NCBI GenBank assembly: GCA_945786935.1
Contig: CALZFY010000001.1
Coordinates: 1 to 64,000, forward strand
DNA length: 64,000 nt
Direction: 5' to 3'
Origin: HGM12587 sp945786935
GTDB taxonomy: Bacteria; Bacillota; Clostridia; Lachnospirales; Lachnospiraceae
The notes under the pieces were generated by a model. It did not search any database. It saw nothing but the letters and a program-made list of their open reading frames with translations, and was not told the DNA's origin. Position 1 is the stretch's first letter; every line of letters starts with the position of its first letter. The position numbers and the translations under genes were made by a program. Of this stretch, positions 1 through 8,143 are shown in pieces.

Positions 1-36
1 CCATTTGCGAAGCAAATTTTGTATGGATTTTTGCTC
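1..36. repeat. Partial palindromic repeat cut by the window edge
   Basis: Positions 1-36 are the reverse complement of 28166-28201 with one mismatch. The full version at 28167-28210 is a palindrome ending in ATGGATTTTTGCT. Here only the 3' part is present, so the missing left arm presumably lies just outside the window. The inner stem ATTTGC-GAA-GCAAAT is at positions 3-17. It most likely ends an upstream transcript, but that gene is not visible. Confidence 0.6.
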
Positions 37-62
37 GTATCTGGAAGGCACTGAACAGATAC
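37..62 (+). repeat. Dispersed 26-nt hairpin element, copy 1
   Basis: GTATCTG (37-43), a 12-nt loop beginning GAA, then CAGATAC (56-62): a perfect 7-bp inverted repeat. It ends 8 nt before the AAGGAG ribosome-binding site of the lipoprotein gene at 86. The same layout with exactly 12 nt between the arms recurs at 2004, 24199, 31204 and 62072. Confidence 0.6.
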
Positions 63-85
63 AATTTACTAAGGAGAAGAGGATT

Positions 86-1990
86 ATGAAGAGTAAAAGA
101 GTCAAATGGGCAGCACTGCTTCTGACAGCGCTGATGTTCGTTGGTACCCTTGTTGGTTGTGGGAGTCAGAAAAATTCTGAAGAGCAGACCGCAAATGATG
201 AAAAAGTTAAGATCAGTATGTATATGTACGATAGATCCATGTTCAAGGAGCTGACTCCATGGCTGGAGGAAAAATTCCCTGACATCGAGTTTACTTTTGT
301 ACAGAGCTACAATACTATAGAGTATTATAAGGATCTGCTGGCGAGGGGAGAGGAGATGCCGGACATCATTACCTGCCGTCGTTTCTCTCTGAATGATGCT
401 ACCCCTCTGGCAGATTATCTGATGGATTTAAGTACATCGGAGGTGGCTGGTACCTTCTATTCCAGCTATCTGGATGTTAACCGTGAAAATGGCGGTGCCA
501 TCCGCTGGCTTCCTATGTGTGCTGAGGTGGACAGTATCGTAGCCAATAAGGATCTGTTTGACCAGTATAACATTCCGCTGCCAACCAATTATGCTGAGTT
601 CGTGGCAGCCATTGATGCTTTTGAGGCAGTGGGAATCAAAGGCTTTCAAACAGACTGGTACTATGACTACAGCTGTCTGGAGACGATGCAGGGCTGTGCC
701 ATCCCGGAACTTATGAGTCTGGAGGGAACTGCATGGCGTATGGATTATGAAAGTGAAACAGAAGATACCCAGGTGGGTCTTGATGAAACAGTCTGGCCGA
801 AGGTGTTTGAAAAGTACGAGCAGTTCTTAAAGGATGTTCGTATACAGCCGGGTGACGAGGAATTGCAGTTCACCGTGGTAACGGAGCCATTCCGTAAAGG
901 ACAGACTGCCATGATCCGTAACACAGCAGCTCTGGCAGACAGTGTCAGAAGTGAAGAAGGGGTAAATTGTGTCATGCTTCCATATTTCGGAGAAACTTCC
1001 CAGGATAACTGGCTTTTGACTTATCCCATGTGTCAGCTGGCAGTTTCCAAACAGGTGGAACAGGATGCAGCAAAAAAGGCCGCTGTGATGGAAGTTCTGA
1101 TGGCTGTTTTCAGCGATGAAGGGCAGAAACATGTTTCCGCAGGCACCTCTATGCTTTCCTACAATAAGGAAGTTAAGATCGATCTATCCGATTCACTTTT
1201 GTATGTGCAGGACTGCATTGACAGTAATCACCTGTATATGCGCCTTGCATCTACAGAGGTTTTTGCCATCTCTCAGGATGTGGGACATAAGATGATGACC
1301 GGGGAATATGATGCAAAGCAGGCATATGATGCTTTCAATGCCCAAATTACAGATTATAAAAATCCGGAAGCAGAAGAGGTGCTCATTACCCAGAAAACTG
1401 CTTACTCTAATGAGTTTGGTGTTCACGGCAGTGAGTCTGCTTCCTCTTTGATGAATACCCTGCGTGCAGGGGGTGATGACCAGATCGCCATCGGCTATGC
1501 AAGTGTGGCAAGCTCTTCCATTTATGAGGGCGACTACACTATGCAGCAGGTGAAGTGGATCATGACCTTTAGAAATGCCCTTTACCGCGGTGAGTACACC
1601 GGGGCAGAGGTTCGCCGTATCATGGACTGGCTGGTGAATGTGAAGGAGGACGGTTCCAATCCGATTCACCATAGAAACCAGATGCCTGTTACCAGTGGTA
1701 TGGAATACACCGTAACGGAAACAGAACGTGGCAAGTTTGTTCTGGAAGATATAACAGTCAATGGTCAGTCTCTGGAGGACGATGCCGTGTACACGGTACT
1801 TTTGGTAGGTGCAGATACTTATCTGGAACACCCAACCTTCTGCAACTGCCCAATGCCTGAGGACATTAAAGCCAAGAGAGAAGATTATATCATCAATGAT
1901 TTCACGAGTCAGGAGTATATTCAGGAAGCTCTGAAAAAGACACAGCAGTTTTTGGAGCCTACAGAATATGTGACGATCCTGCAGCCATAA
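86..1990 (+). CDS. Lipoprotein: solute-binding domain fused to a 5'-nucleotidase C-terminal-like domain
   Basis: 634 aa. The start at 86 is chosen over an upstream in-frame ATG because AAGGAGAAGAGG lies at 71-82 and a lipoprotein signal follows (hydrophobic core, lipobox LVGC, lipidated Cys25). Residues about 35-430 resemble extracellular sugar-type ABC solute-binding proteins. Residues about 440-600 look like the C-terminal domain of 5'-nucleotidases: an xx-IYEGDYT-type turn, EYTGAEVRRIMDW, then VNGQSL and DAVYTVLLVGAD. No catalytic metallophosphatase domain is present, so nucleotidase activity is not expected. No permease genes are adjacent; a hybrid histidine kinase follows after 68 nt. 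I infer an exported ligand-binding protein that may feed the kinase. Genes left of the window could alter this view. Confidence 0.75.
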   Translation: MKSKRVKWAALLLTALMFVGTLVGCGSQKNSEEQTANDEKVKISMYMYDRSMFKELTPWLEEKFPDIEFTFVQSYNTIEYYKDLLARGEEMPDIITCRRFSLNDATPLADYLMDLSTSEVAGTFYSSYLDVNRENGGAIRWLPMCAEVDSIVANKDLFDQYNIPLPTNYAEFVAAIDAFEAVGIKGFQTDWYYDYSCLETMQGCAIPELMSLEGTAWRMDYESETEDTQVGLDETVWPKVFEKYEQFLKDVRIQPGDEELQFTVVTEPFRKGQTAMIRNTAALADSVRSEEGVNCVMLPYFGETSQDNWLLTYPMCQLAVSKQVEQDAAKKAAVMEVLMAVFSDEGQKHVSAGTSMLSYNKEVKIDLSDSLLYVQDCIDSNHLYMRLASTEVFAISQDVGHKMMTGEYDAKQAYDAFNAQITDYKNPEAEEVLITQKTAYSNEFGVHGSESASSLMNTLRAGGDDQIAIGYASVASSSIYEGDYTMQQVKWIMTFRNALYRGEYTGAEVRRIMDWLVNVKEDGSNPIHHRNQMPVTSGMEYTVTETERGKFVLEDITVNGQSLEDDAVYTVLLVGADTYLEHPTFCNCPMPEDIKAKREDYIINDFTSQEYIQEALKKTQQFLEPTEYVTILQP

Positions 1991-2003
1991 TCATAAAAAA
2001 GAA

Positions 2004-2029
2004 GTATCTGGAAAGGAATAAACAGATAC
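2004..2029 (+). repeat. Dispersed 26-nt hairpin element, copy 2
   Basis: GTATCTG (2004-2010), 12-nt loop beginning GAA, CAGATAC (2023-2029). It sits in the 68-nt gap between the lipoprotein gene and the kinase, 15 nt before the AAGGAGG ribosome-binding site of the kinase. The arms are identical to copy 1. Confidence 0.6.
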
Positions 2030-2058
2030 AAAATGAAATTGAGTAAGGAGGTGGTGCT

Positions 2059-4980
2059 GTGAGAAAGAAATTGGCAGTTTCAGTAATTACAGTATTTTGT
2101 ATTGCCGGTATGGTTTTAGGCATCCGGAGTTATTATGACTTTGTTTCCAATACGATCTACAGCGAAAGCACAGCCCACTTAACGGAAATACTTCATCAGG
2201 CGAACTTAAACCTTTACAATCTGGTCTCTGATAAGTGGAACCAGATGGAGATGTGGACTCCTTATCTGGAGAGTGCGGACAGTGAAGCTGACATTGCAGA
2301 ATATCTGGAGAAGGCTCAAAACAAAAGTCATTTCACAGACTTTTACTTCATTTCAAGAAACTCAGAGTATATGACACTTGACGACAGTACAGGTTATCTG
2401 GATCTTAGAAATAAGCTGTCGGATCTGATCCTGGATCAAAAGTCCATTGTTGCCAATTCTGTGGTTCCGGACCAGCCGGAGATCATGGTATTTGCCATTC
2501 CAACAGCCAAAGGCAGCTATCGTGGCTTTGACTACGAAGCCATTGCCATCACCTACAACAATACCGATCTGGTGAAAGCACTGAAAACCACTTCCTTTGA
2601 CGGACAGGCAGGCACCTATGCAGTTCTGGACGATGGACGTGTTGTTCTTGATAATGGCAGTGAACATATGGGTACGATCCATAATGTATTAGCCTTTGTG
2701 GATGAATGTGATCATGTGACGGATGAGATCCTTGCCGGACTGAAGCAGGAATTTAAGGAAGGAAAAACCGGTGCCATGCTTGTCAGTACAGAGGGAAGAT
2801 CCTATTATCTTTTGTATGAATCAGCAGGCTTCCAGAACTGGACAGTCGTATGTCTCGTTCCTTCTGATGTGGTAAACTCCAACATGAACAATCTGCAGTA
2901 TATTACCATCTTTGTGGTTTCAGCCATTGCAGTCCTGGTAGGTTTCATCATTATCCTGATGGTTATTCAGCAGAACAGGCTGAAGCTGAAGCGGATGGAT
3001 AACGCCCTCATTTCCCGTGATGAGCTTTTTGCAAAGCTCTCCAGCAATGTGGATGATGTTTTCCTGATGATCAATGCAGGGAATCTGACGGTGGAATATA
3101 TCAGTCCCAATATCGACAGACTGTTGGGAATCTCAGATATGGAAGTTCTGGAGGATATCCATGCCATTACACAGGCAGAAACCGGGGAAATTCCTATGGA
3201 GGAGATTCAGCGCCTGAAGGAGCTGCAGCCCGGCAGACAGCTGGAGTGGGACAGAGAGTATATTCATCAGAAGAGTGGAGAAATGCGTCTGTTCCATGTG
3301 GTTGCTTTTTGCAGCGATATTCAGGGGGAAAAGAAATTTATTGTGGATATGTCTGACCGTACCAATGACAGAAAGTTAAATCAGGCATTGAAGGATGCCG
3401 TCCAGACTGCGGAGAATGCAAGCCGTGCAAAGGGTGCTTTCCTCTCCAGCATGTCTCACGACATTCGTACACCTATGAATGCCATCATTGGTTTTACGAC
3501 CCTGGCAGCAGCCAATGTGACAAATACGGAAAAGGTCAAGGATTATCTTGCGAAGATTCTGTCCTCCGGCAATCATCTGCTCTCGCTGATCAATGATGTG
3601 CTGGATATGAGCCGTATTGAGAGCGGTAAGATTCACCTCGATGAGCAGCCGGCAAACCTGTCGGATATTTTCCATGATATCAAGACGATCATTGGAGGTC
3701 AGATTCATGCGAAGCAGCTGGATCTGTTTATGGATATTCTGGATGTGACGGATGAGGATGTATTCTGTGATAAGACCAGATTAAATCAGGTTCTTTTAAA
3801 CCTGCTGTCCAATGCTATTAAATTTACACCGCCATGCGGAACGGTTTCTGTCAGAGTAACCCAGTTCCCCAATGCACCGGAAGGAAAGGGAAGGTATGAG
3901 ATCCGTGTCAAAGACAACGGTATCGGTATGAGCCCGGAATTTGCAGCACGTATCTTCGAGCCATTTGAGCGGGAGCGTACTTCCACTGTCAGCAAAATTC
4001 AGGGTACCGGTCTTGGAATGGCAATTTCAAAGAACATCATTGATATGATGGGCGGTACCATCGAGGTATTTACGGAGCAGGGGAAAGGCACAGAATTTGT
4101 GATCGGTCTCACACTCCGTTTACAGTCTGAACACCGCAGCATCCAAAAGATCAAGGAGCTGGAGGGATTGAAGGCTCTGGTAGTAGACGATGATTTCAAT
4201 ACCTGTGACAGTGTGACGAAGATGCTGATTACGGTTGGTATGCGTTCCGAGTGGACGCTCTCCGGTAAGGAAGCGGTACTTCGTGCCAGACAGTCTATGG
4301 AGATCAACGATGCATTCCAGGCATATATTATTGATTGGCGTCTGCCTGATATGAACGGAATCGAAGTTACCCGTCAGATCCGTGCACTGGGAGATGATAC
4401 ACCGATCATCATCCTCACCGCTTACGACTGGACGGATATTGAAGCTGAGGCAAAAGCTGCCGGTGTGACAGCCTTCTGCTCGAAACCAATGTTTATGTCA
4501 GACTTAAGGGAGACACTGTTGGTAGCACTTGGGCAGATGAGGGCAAGAGAAGAAAGTGTATTGCCTATGCCTCATGAAGACGTTGATTTCGAGGGCAAAC
4601 ATCTGCTGCTCGTGGAGGATAATGAACTGAATCGTGAGATTGCACTGGAAATCTTAGGCGAATATGGTTTCATCATTGATACGGCAGAAAATGGTGCAGA
4701 GGCTGTAGAGAAAATTACAGTCTCCAGACCGGGTGATTATGATCTGGTACTTATGGATATTCAAATGCCCGTCATGGATGGTTATGAGGCCACCCGGTTG
4801 ATCAGAAAACTGGAAGAACCGGTACTTGCCTCCATTCCGATTCTTGCTATGACAGCCAATGCCTTTGATGAGGACCGCAGGGCAGCATTTGACTGCGGTA
4901 TGAACGGTTTCCTGTCGAAACCAATCAATATCAAGGAAGTCATTCAGGCACTTCAGAATGTATTTGGCCAGACGCATTAG
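2059..4980 (+). CDS. Membrane hybrid histidine kinase with two receiver domains
   Basis: 973 aa, GTG start behind AAGGAGG (2045-2051). Order: transmembrane helix about 5-24; extracytoplasmic Cache-like sensor about 30-275; second helix about 278-300; PAS domain about 320-435; HisKA with phospho-acceptor His467 in SHDIRTP; HATPase with the N box NQVLLNLLSNAIKF, DNGIGM and GTGLGM; receiver 1 with Asp759 (IIDWRLPD); receiver 2 with Asp900 (LMDIQMP). There is no HPt domain and no DNA-binding output, so phosphoryl groups must go to a separate HPt or stay within the protein. Its position behind the solute-binding lipoprotein suggests they sense together (inference). A strong terminator follows. Confidence 0.9.
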   Translation: MRKKLAVSVITVFCIAGMVLGIRSYYDFVSNTIYSESTAHLTEILHQANLNLYNLVSDKWNQMEMWTPYLESADSEADIAEYLEKAQNKSHFTDFYFISRNSEYMTLDDSTGYLDLRNKLSDLILDQKSIVANSVVPDQPEIMVFAIPTAKGSYRGFDYEAIAITYNNTDLVKALKTTSFDGQAGTYAVLDDGRVVLDNGSEHMGTIHNVLAFVDECDHVTDEILAGLKQEFKEGKTGAMLVSTEGRSYYLLYESAGFQNWTVVCLVPSDVVNSNMNNLQYITIFVVSAIAVLVGFIIILMVIQQNRLKLKRMDNALISRDELFAKLSSNVDDVFLMINAGNLTVEYISPNIDRLLGISDMEVLEDIHAITQAETGEIPMEEIQRLKELQPGRQLEWDREYIHQKSGEMRLFHVVAFCSDIQGEKKFIVDMSDRTNDRKLNQALKDAVQTAENASRAKGAFLSSMSHDIRTPMNAIIGFTTLAAANVTNTEKVKDYLAKILSSGNHLLSLINDVLDMSRIESGKIHLDEQPANLSDIFHDIKTIIGGQIHAKQLDLFMDILDVTDEDVFCDKTRLNQVLLNLLSNAIKFTPPCGTVSVRVTQFPNAPEGKGRYEIRVKDNGIGMSPEFAARIFEPFERERTSTVSKIQGTGLGMAISKNIIDMMGGTIEVFTEQGKGTEFVIGLTLRLQSEHRSIQKIKELEGLKALVVDDDFNTCDSVTKMLITVGMRSEWTLSGKEAVLRARQSMEINDAFQAYIIDWRLPDMNGIEVTRQIRALGDDTPIIILTAYDWTDIEAEAKAAGVTAFCSKPMFMSDLRETLLVALGQMRAREESVLPMPHEDVDFEGKHLLLVEDNELNREIALEILGEYGFIIDTAENGAEAVEKITVSRPGDYDLVLMDIQMPVMDGYEATRLIRKLEEPVLASIPILAMTANAFDEDRRAAFDCGMNGFLSKPINIKEVIQALQNVFGQTH

Positions 4981-4990
4981 CTATAAAAAT

Positions 4991-5026
4991 AAGCCCGCAG
5001 ACCTTGCGAAGGTCTGCGGGCTTTTG
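4991..5026 (+). terminator. Rho-independent terminator after the hybrid kinase
   Basis: 15-bp perfect stem (AAGCCCGCAGACCTT at 4991-5005 with its complement at 5009-5023), GCG loop, then TTG. It is GC-rich and strong. The loop region also holds the candidate -35 of the next gene. Confidence 0.9.
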
Positions 5027-5033
5027 TTATACT
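5004..5033 (+). promoter_or_regulatory. Candidate promoter of the first MBOAT gene, inside the terminator
   Basis: TTGCGA at 5004-5009, 18-nt spacer, TATACT at 5028-5033. The -35 overlaps the loop of the preceding terminator. The -35 is only 4/6, so confidence is moderate. The start codon is 29 nt downstream of the -10. Confidence 0.5.
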
Positions 5034-5062
5034 CTATCTAACAATTAGAAAGAGGTAGAAGC

Positions 5063-6493
5063 ATGCAATTTTTATCACTTACATTTGCAGTATTTCTGGT
5101 GATCACCCTCACCTGTTATTATATCGTTCCGAAAAAGATGCGCTGGGGTGTGCTTTTAGTATCCAGTATGATCTTTTATGTCTGGTCCGTTCCATATCTG
5201 GTCATTTATTTGTTACTTAGTGCCCTGACTACCTATGTCTATGGAAGATGGGCTTCTAATCATAAAGAGAGCGGAAGGGGACTGCTGGAATTGGTGATCG
5301 GTGTCAATCTGGCAGTGCTTTTGGTATTAAAGTTTTATCCTCTTTGCCAGGCACGGCTTCATTTGCCGGCATTTACGCTGATATTACCCATGGGAATTTC
5401 TTTCTATACCCTGCAGGTGATCGCCTACTGTGTGGATGTATCAAAAGGGAAGGTAAAAGCACAGGATAATTTTTTAAGATATCTCTTATTTGTTTCTTTC
5501 TTCCCGCAGATTCTTCAGGGACCCATTCCAAGATATGAGCAGTTAAAGGATCAGCTTTACGAAGGCCATTCCTTTGATTATGAAACGGTGAAGAGCGGAC
5601 TGCAGCTCATTTTGTGGGGAATGTTTTTGAAAATGGTCATTGCGGACCGGGCTGCAATTTTTGTAAATGAGGTTTTCCCAGCTTATTATTTGTACGAGGG
5701 GACGGTACTGGCAGTAGCAGCAGTGCTCTACAGTATTCAGCTTTATACGGACTTTTTGGGGTGTGTCTGCATTGCAATGGGAACCGCGCAGTGCTTTGGA
5801 ATCAAATTACAGACCAATTTTGAAAGACCTTACCGGGCAGTTTCCATTCGGGATTTCTGGAGAAGATGGCATATTTCTCTTAGCAGCTGGTTAAGAGATT
5901 ATGTTTACATTCCCCTGGGAGGAAACAGGAAGGGAAAGGTTAGAAAATATTGCAATCTTCTCCTGACGTTTCTGGTCAGCGGAATCTGGCATGGTGCAGG
6001 ATTACAGTATCTTTTCTGGGGACTGATGCATGGGGGATATCAGATTTTGGGAGAAATTTTGATGCCCCTTCGTAAAAAGGTCCGGACGGTTTTAGATATC
6101 TGCGAGACCTCTTCGGTATACGTTCTCTGGCAGAGAATCTGTACCTTTGTACTGGTAACAGCTGCCTGGGTTATTTTCCGGGCACAAAATCTCCGGGCAG
6201 GACTGTCCATCTTAAAAACCATTGTGACCGATGTGACACCATGGGTATTTTTTGATGGAACCTTATATAAATTCGGGATCCAGGCCAAAGGTTTCTTTGC
6301 CCTGATTTTATGTATTTTACTGCTGGCAGTTGTGGAGCATTTTCAGGAAAAGGGAAATGTAAGAGACATGATCGCCAGTCAGCACATTCTGGTGCGCTGG
6401 AGTATTTATCTGGGAGCCATTGCCCTGGTACTTGTCTTAGGTGTTTATGGACCGGGATACGATGCGGCACAATTCTTGTACGGACAATTTTAA
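5063..6493 (+). CDS. MBOAT-family O-acyltransferase (AlgI/DltB/PatA-like), copy 1
   Basis: 476 aa polytopic membrane protein. Family marks visible: RDFWRRWHISLSSWLRDYVY followed by IPLGGNR, and the catalytic His in SGIWHGAG. MBOAT enzymes of this type carry acyl groups, usually acetyl, across the membrane for transfer to extracellular polymers such as peptidoglycan, teichoic acids or exopolysaccharide, normally with an SGNH-fold partner. The next gene, 12 nt downstream, is such a partner in degenerate form. The start is supported by AGAGG about 7 nt upstream. The polymer modified cannot be told from sequence. dlt genes (dltA, dltC) are absent nearby, so D-alanylation is unlikely. Confidence 0.9.
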   Translation: MQFLSLTFAVFLVITLTCYYIVPKKMRWGVLLVSSMIFYVWSVPYLVIYLLLSALTTYVYGRWASNHKESGRGLLELVIGVNLAVLLVLKFYPLCQARLHLPAFTLILPMGISFYTLQVIAYCVDVSKGKVKAQDNFLRYLLFVSFFPQILQGPIPRYEQLKDQLYEGHSFDYETVKSGLQLILWGMFLKMVIADRAAIFVNEVFPAYYLYEGTVLAVAAVLYSIQLYTDFLGCVCIAMGTAQCFGIKLQTNFERPYRAVSIRDFWRRWHISLSSWLRDYVYIPLGGNRKGKVRKYCNLLLTFLVSGIWHGAGLQYLFWGLMHGGYQILGEILMPLRKKVRTVLDICETSSVYVLWQRICTFVLVTAAWVIFRAQNLRAGLSILKTIVTDVTPWVFFDGTLYKFGIQAKGFFALILCILLLAVVEHFQEKGNVRDMIASQHILVRWSIYLGAIALVLVLGVYGPGYDAAQFLYGQF

Positions 6494-6505
6494 GAGGGCG
6501 GATTT

Positions 6506-7918
6506 ATGAAAAACAGGAAAATTCCAGCCAGAGTTATTGGATTTCTGGCATGTGTACTGCTGCTGGTCTGGGGACTGACAGCATTGTTAAAGGATAAAAG
6601 AGTAACCTTTGATTACGATACCACCAGAAAGGTGGAGGGGTTTTATGCCGAAGAAAAGGCCAGTCTGGATTTTGTGTTTATAGGTTCCAGCCAGATGTTC
6701 ACCTCGGTGGTACCGGCAGTGCTCTGGGAGGAATACGGCATTACCTCCTATGATTTTGGGGCCAATGAGCAGCCCATGTATTTATCTTATTATTATATCA
6801 GGGAAGCATTGAAATATCAGAATCCAAAGGCAATTGTGTTGGAGGTTTCTTATTGTGATGCAAAAGATTATGCCACAGAGGGAGTTCATCACATTAATTT
6901 AGATGACCTTCGGATGGGACCGGTCAAACTGGAGGCAGTGTTTGACATCATTCCGGCAGGCGAGAGGATTCCTTATCTTTTTGAGCTGGCAAAATATCAT
7001 GAAACCTGGACTGATTTGGATCGGGCTTCTTTGAAATATTTAACAGGAAACCGACACAATCCGTATAAAGGCTATACGCCATCTACAGAAGGCTTTGCAG
7101 ACGGGGGTAAATTTAATGAAGATATTTCCAGGGTGACAGATACGGCAGAGCTTGCCCCGCTTTCCCGGGAGTATCTGATAAAAATAATCAATCTATGCAA
7201 AGAAAAAGGGGTAGACCTTCTGTTTTTGAAAACACCCAATGATCATATTCAAAATCAGCCGGCCTATAATGCAGTGGCAGAGCTTGCAGATGAAAATGGT
7301 ATTCCCTATCTTGATCTGAATAAGCAGATGGCAGGACAGCTTCATAATCATGTATTTCATGCAGAAACCATCACCAGGCGGATCGGGCAGTGGCTGACTT
7401 CCCTTTATGAAGTGGAGGATAAGCGGGAAAACCCGGATTATGCGGCGTGGCATGAGGATGCGCAGTATTACTACAGATATAAGGATCTGCTGGAGCTTAA
7501 TGCAGAGGAAGATTTTGATGCCTATATCAGCCGACTCATTGGTAAGGATTATGTAGTCTGCATGGCAGTCAACGGGGACGTAGGTGTATACCTGCTTCCA
7601 TACAGGCAGAAGCTTTTAGAGCAGCTTGGAGTTACGGTGGATTTAACCCGGGCAGAGGGAGAGAGCTATCTGGCGGTGTTAGAGAAGGATACGGTACATG
7701 CAGAGGCAGTAGGCCGGGAGGTGCAGGCCTATGAAGGGCGGCTTTATGATCACAGAATTTCCATTCTAAGTCAGGGTGACTATGCAGGGAGTAATGCAAG
7801 CATCCGGTTTGATGACCAGGAATATGCATTAAATGAAAAAGGCTTTAATATTGTAGTGTATGATCCGAAGCTGGATCAGATTTTAAGCAGCAGAAGCTTC
7901 GAGGTCTTAGATGAATAA
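6506..7918 (+). CDS. Divergent SGNH/DltD-like exported protein with ILEI-like C-terminus
   Basis: 470 aa. N-terminal signal anchor about 9-28. An SGNH-like block VFIGSSQM carries the putative nucleophile at Ser62, with LEVSYCD further on. The usual C-terminal catalytic Asp-x-x-His block is not evident: after YLDLNKQMAG the sequence runs directly to FHAETITRRIGQWL. Residues about 345-470 look like an ILEI/FAM3-type domain (VVCMAVNGDVG, then GFNIVVYDPK and a SSRSFEV-type end). It follows the MBOAT gene by 12 nt with RBS GAGGGCGG, so the two are co-transcribed. I infer an extracellular acyl-transfer or scaffold partner, possibly with weak or altered catalysis. Confidence 0.7.
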   Translation: MKNRKIPARVIGFLACVLLLVWGLTALLKDKRVTFDYDTTRKVEGFYAEEKASLDFVFIGSSQMFTSVVPAVLWEEYGITSYDFGANEQPMYLSYYYIREALKYQNPKAIVLEVSYCDAKDYATEGVHHINLDDLRMGPVKLEAVFDIIPAGERIPYLFELAKYHETWTDLDRASLKYLTGNRHNPYKGYTPSTEGFADGGKFNEDISRVTDTAELAPLSREYLIKIINLCKEKGVDLLFLKTPNDHIQNQPAYNAVAELADENGIPYLDLNKQMAGQLHNHVFHAETITRRIGQWLTSLYEVEDKRENPDYAAWHEDAQYYYRYKDLLELNAEEDFDAYISRLIGKDYVVCMAVNGDVGVYLLPYRQKLLEQLGVTVDLTRAEGESYLAVLEKDTVHAEAVGREVQAYEGRLYDHRISILSQGDYAGSNASIRFDDQEYALNEKGFNIVVYDPKLDQILSSRSFEVLDE

Positions 7919-8039
7919 AGGTCAGTAGCTGTCTCGTGCATTTTGGAACAGTTACGTCATCAGATATCGTAATCCCACCAGGGAAAAACACGCTGACGTG
8001 ATAAAGCGTCAAAAAATTAAAGTAATGATGTAAAAATTA

Positions 8040-8068
8040 TTGACAAACAAAAAAAAGAAGAGTAAAAT
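8040..8068 (+). promoter_or_regulatory. livJ promoter
   Basis: TTGACA at 8040-8045, exactly 17 nt, TAAAAT at 8063-8068. The -35 is a perfect consensus and the -10 is 5/6. Expected transcription start near 8075, giving a leader of roughly 70 nt before the livJ start at 8144. Confidence 0.85.
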
Positions 8069-8093
8069 CGTGCTTATCAATTTTGGAACTGCC

Positions 8094-8108
8094 AATTTTC
8101 GGAAAACA
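8094..8108 (+). promoter_or_regulatory. Candidate CodY-binding box in the livJ leader
   Basis: The 15-mer AATTTTCGGAAAACA matches the Firmicutes CodY consensus AATTTTCWGAAAATT at 12 of 15 positions. It lies about 20 nt downstream of the predicted transcription start, a position where CodY usually represses. CodY responds to branched-chain amino acids, the likely substrate of this transporter, so the fit is biologically sensible. Binding is inferred only. Confidence 0.5.
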
Positions 8109-8143
8109 GGGCAGCATCCGGATTATTTTGAGGAGGAAACATC

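Larger units (their letters stand above)
7919..8143 (+). other. livJ upstream region
   Basis: 225 nt with no supported gene. It holds the livJ promoter (8040-8068) and a CodY-like box (8094-8108). A short TGACG-8-CGTCA inverted repeat near 7994-8011 is followed by A residues rather than T, so it is not a terminator. I see no clear terminator for the upstream MBOAT/SGNH operon. Confidence 0.6.

Noticed and set aside
1193..1831. 212-aa minus-strand ORF inside the lipoprotein gene
   Set aside because: Shadow of the plus-strand gene; no RBS and low-quality, Cys/His-rich composition.
7994..8011. TGACG/CGTCA hairpin as terminator of the MBOAT/SGNH operon
   Set aside because: It is followed by an A-run, not T, and the stem is only 5 bp.
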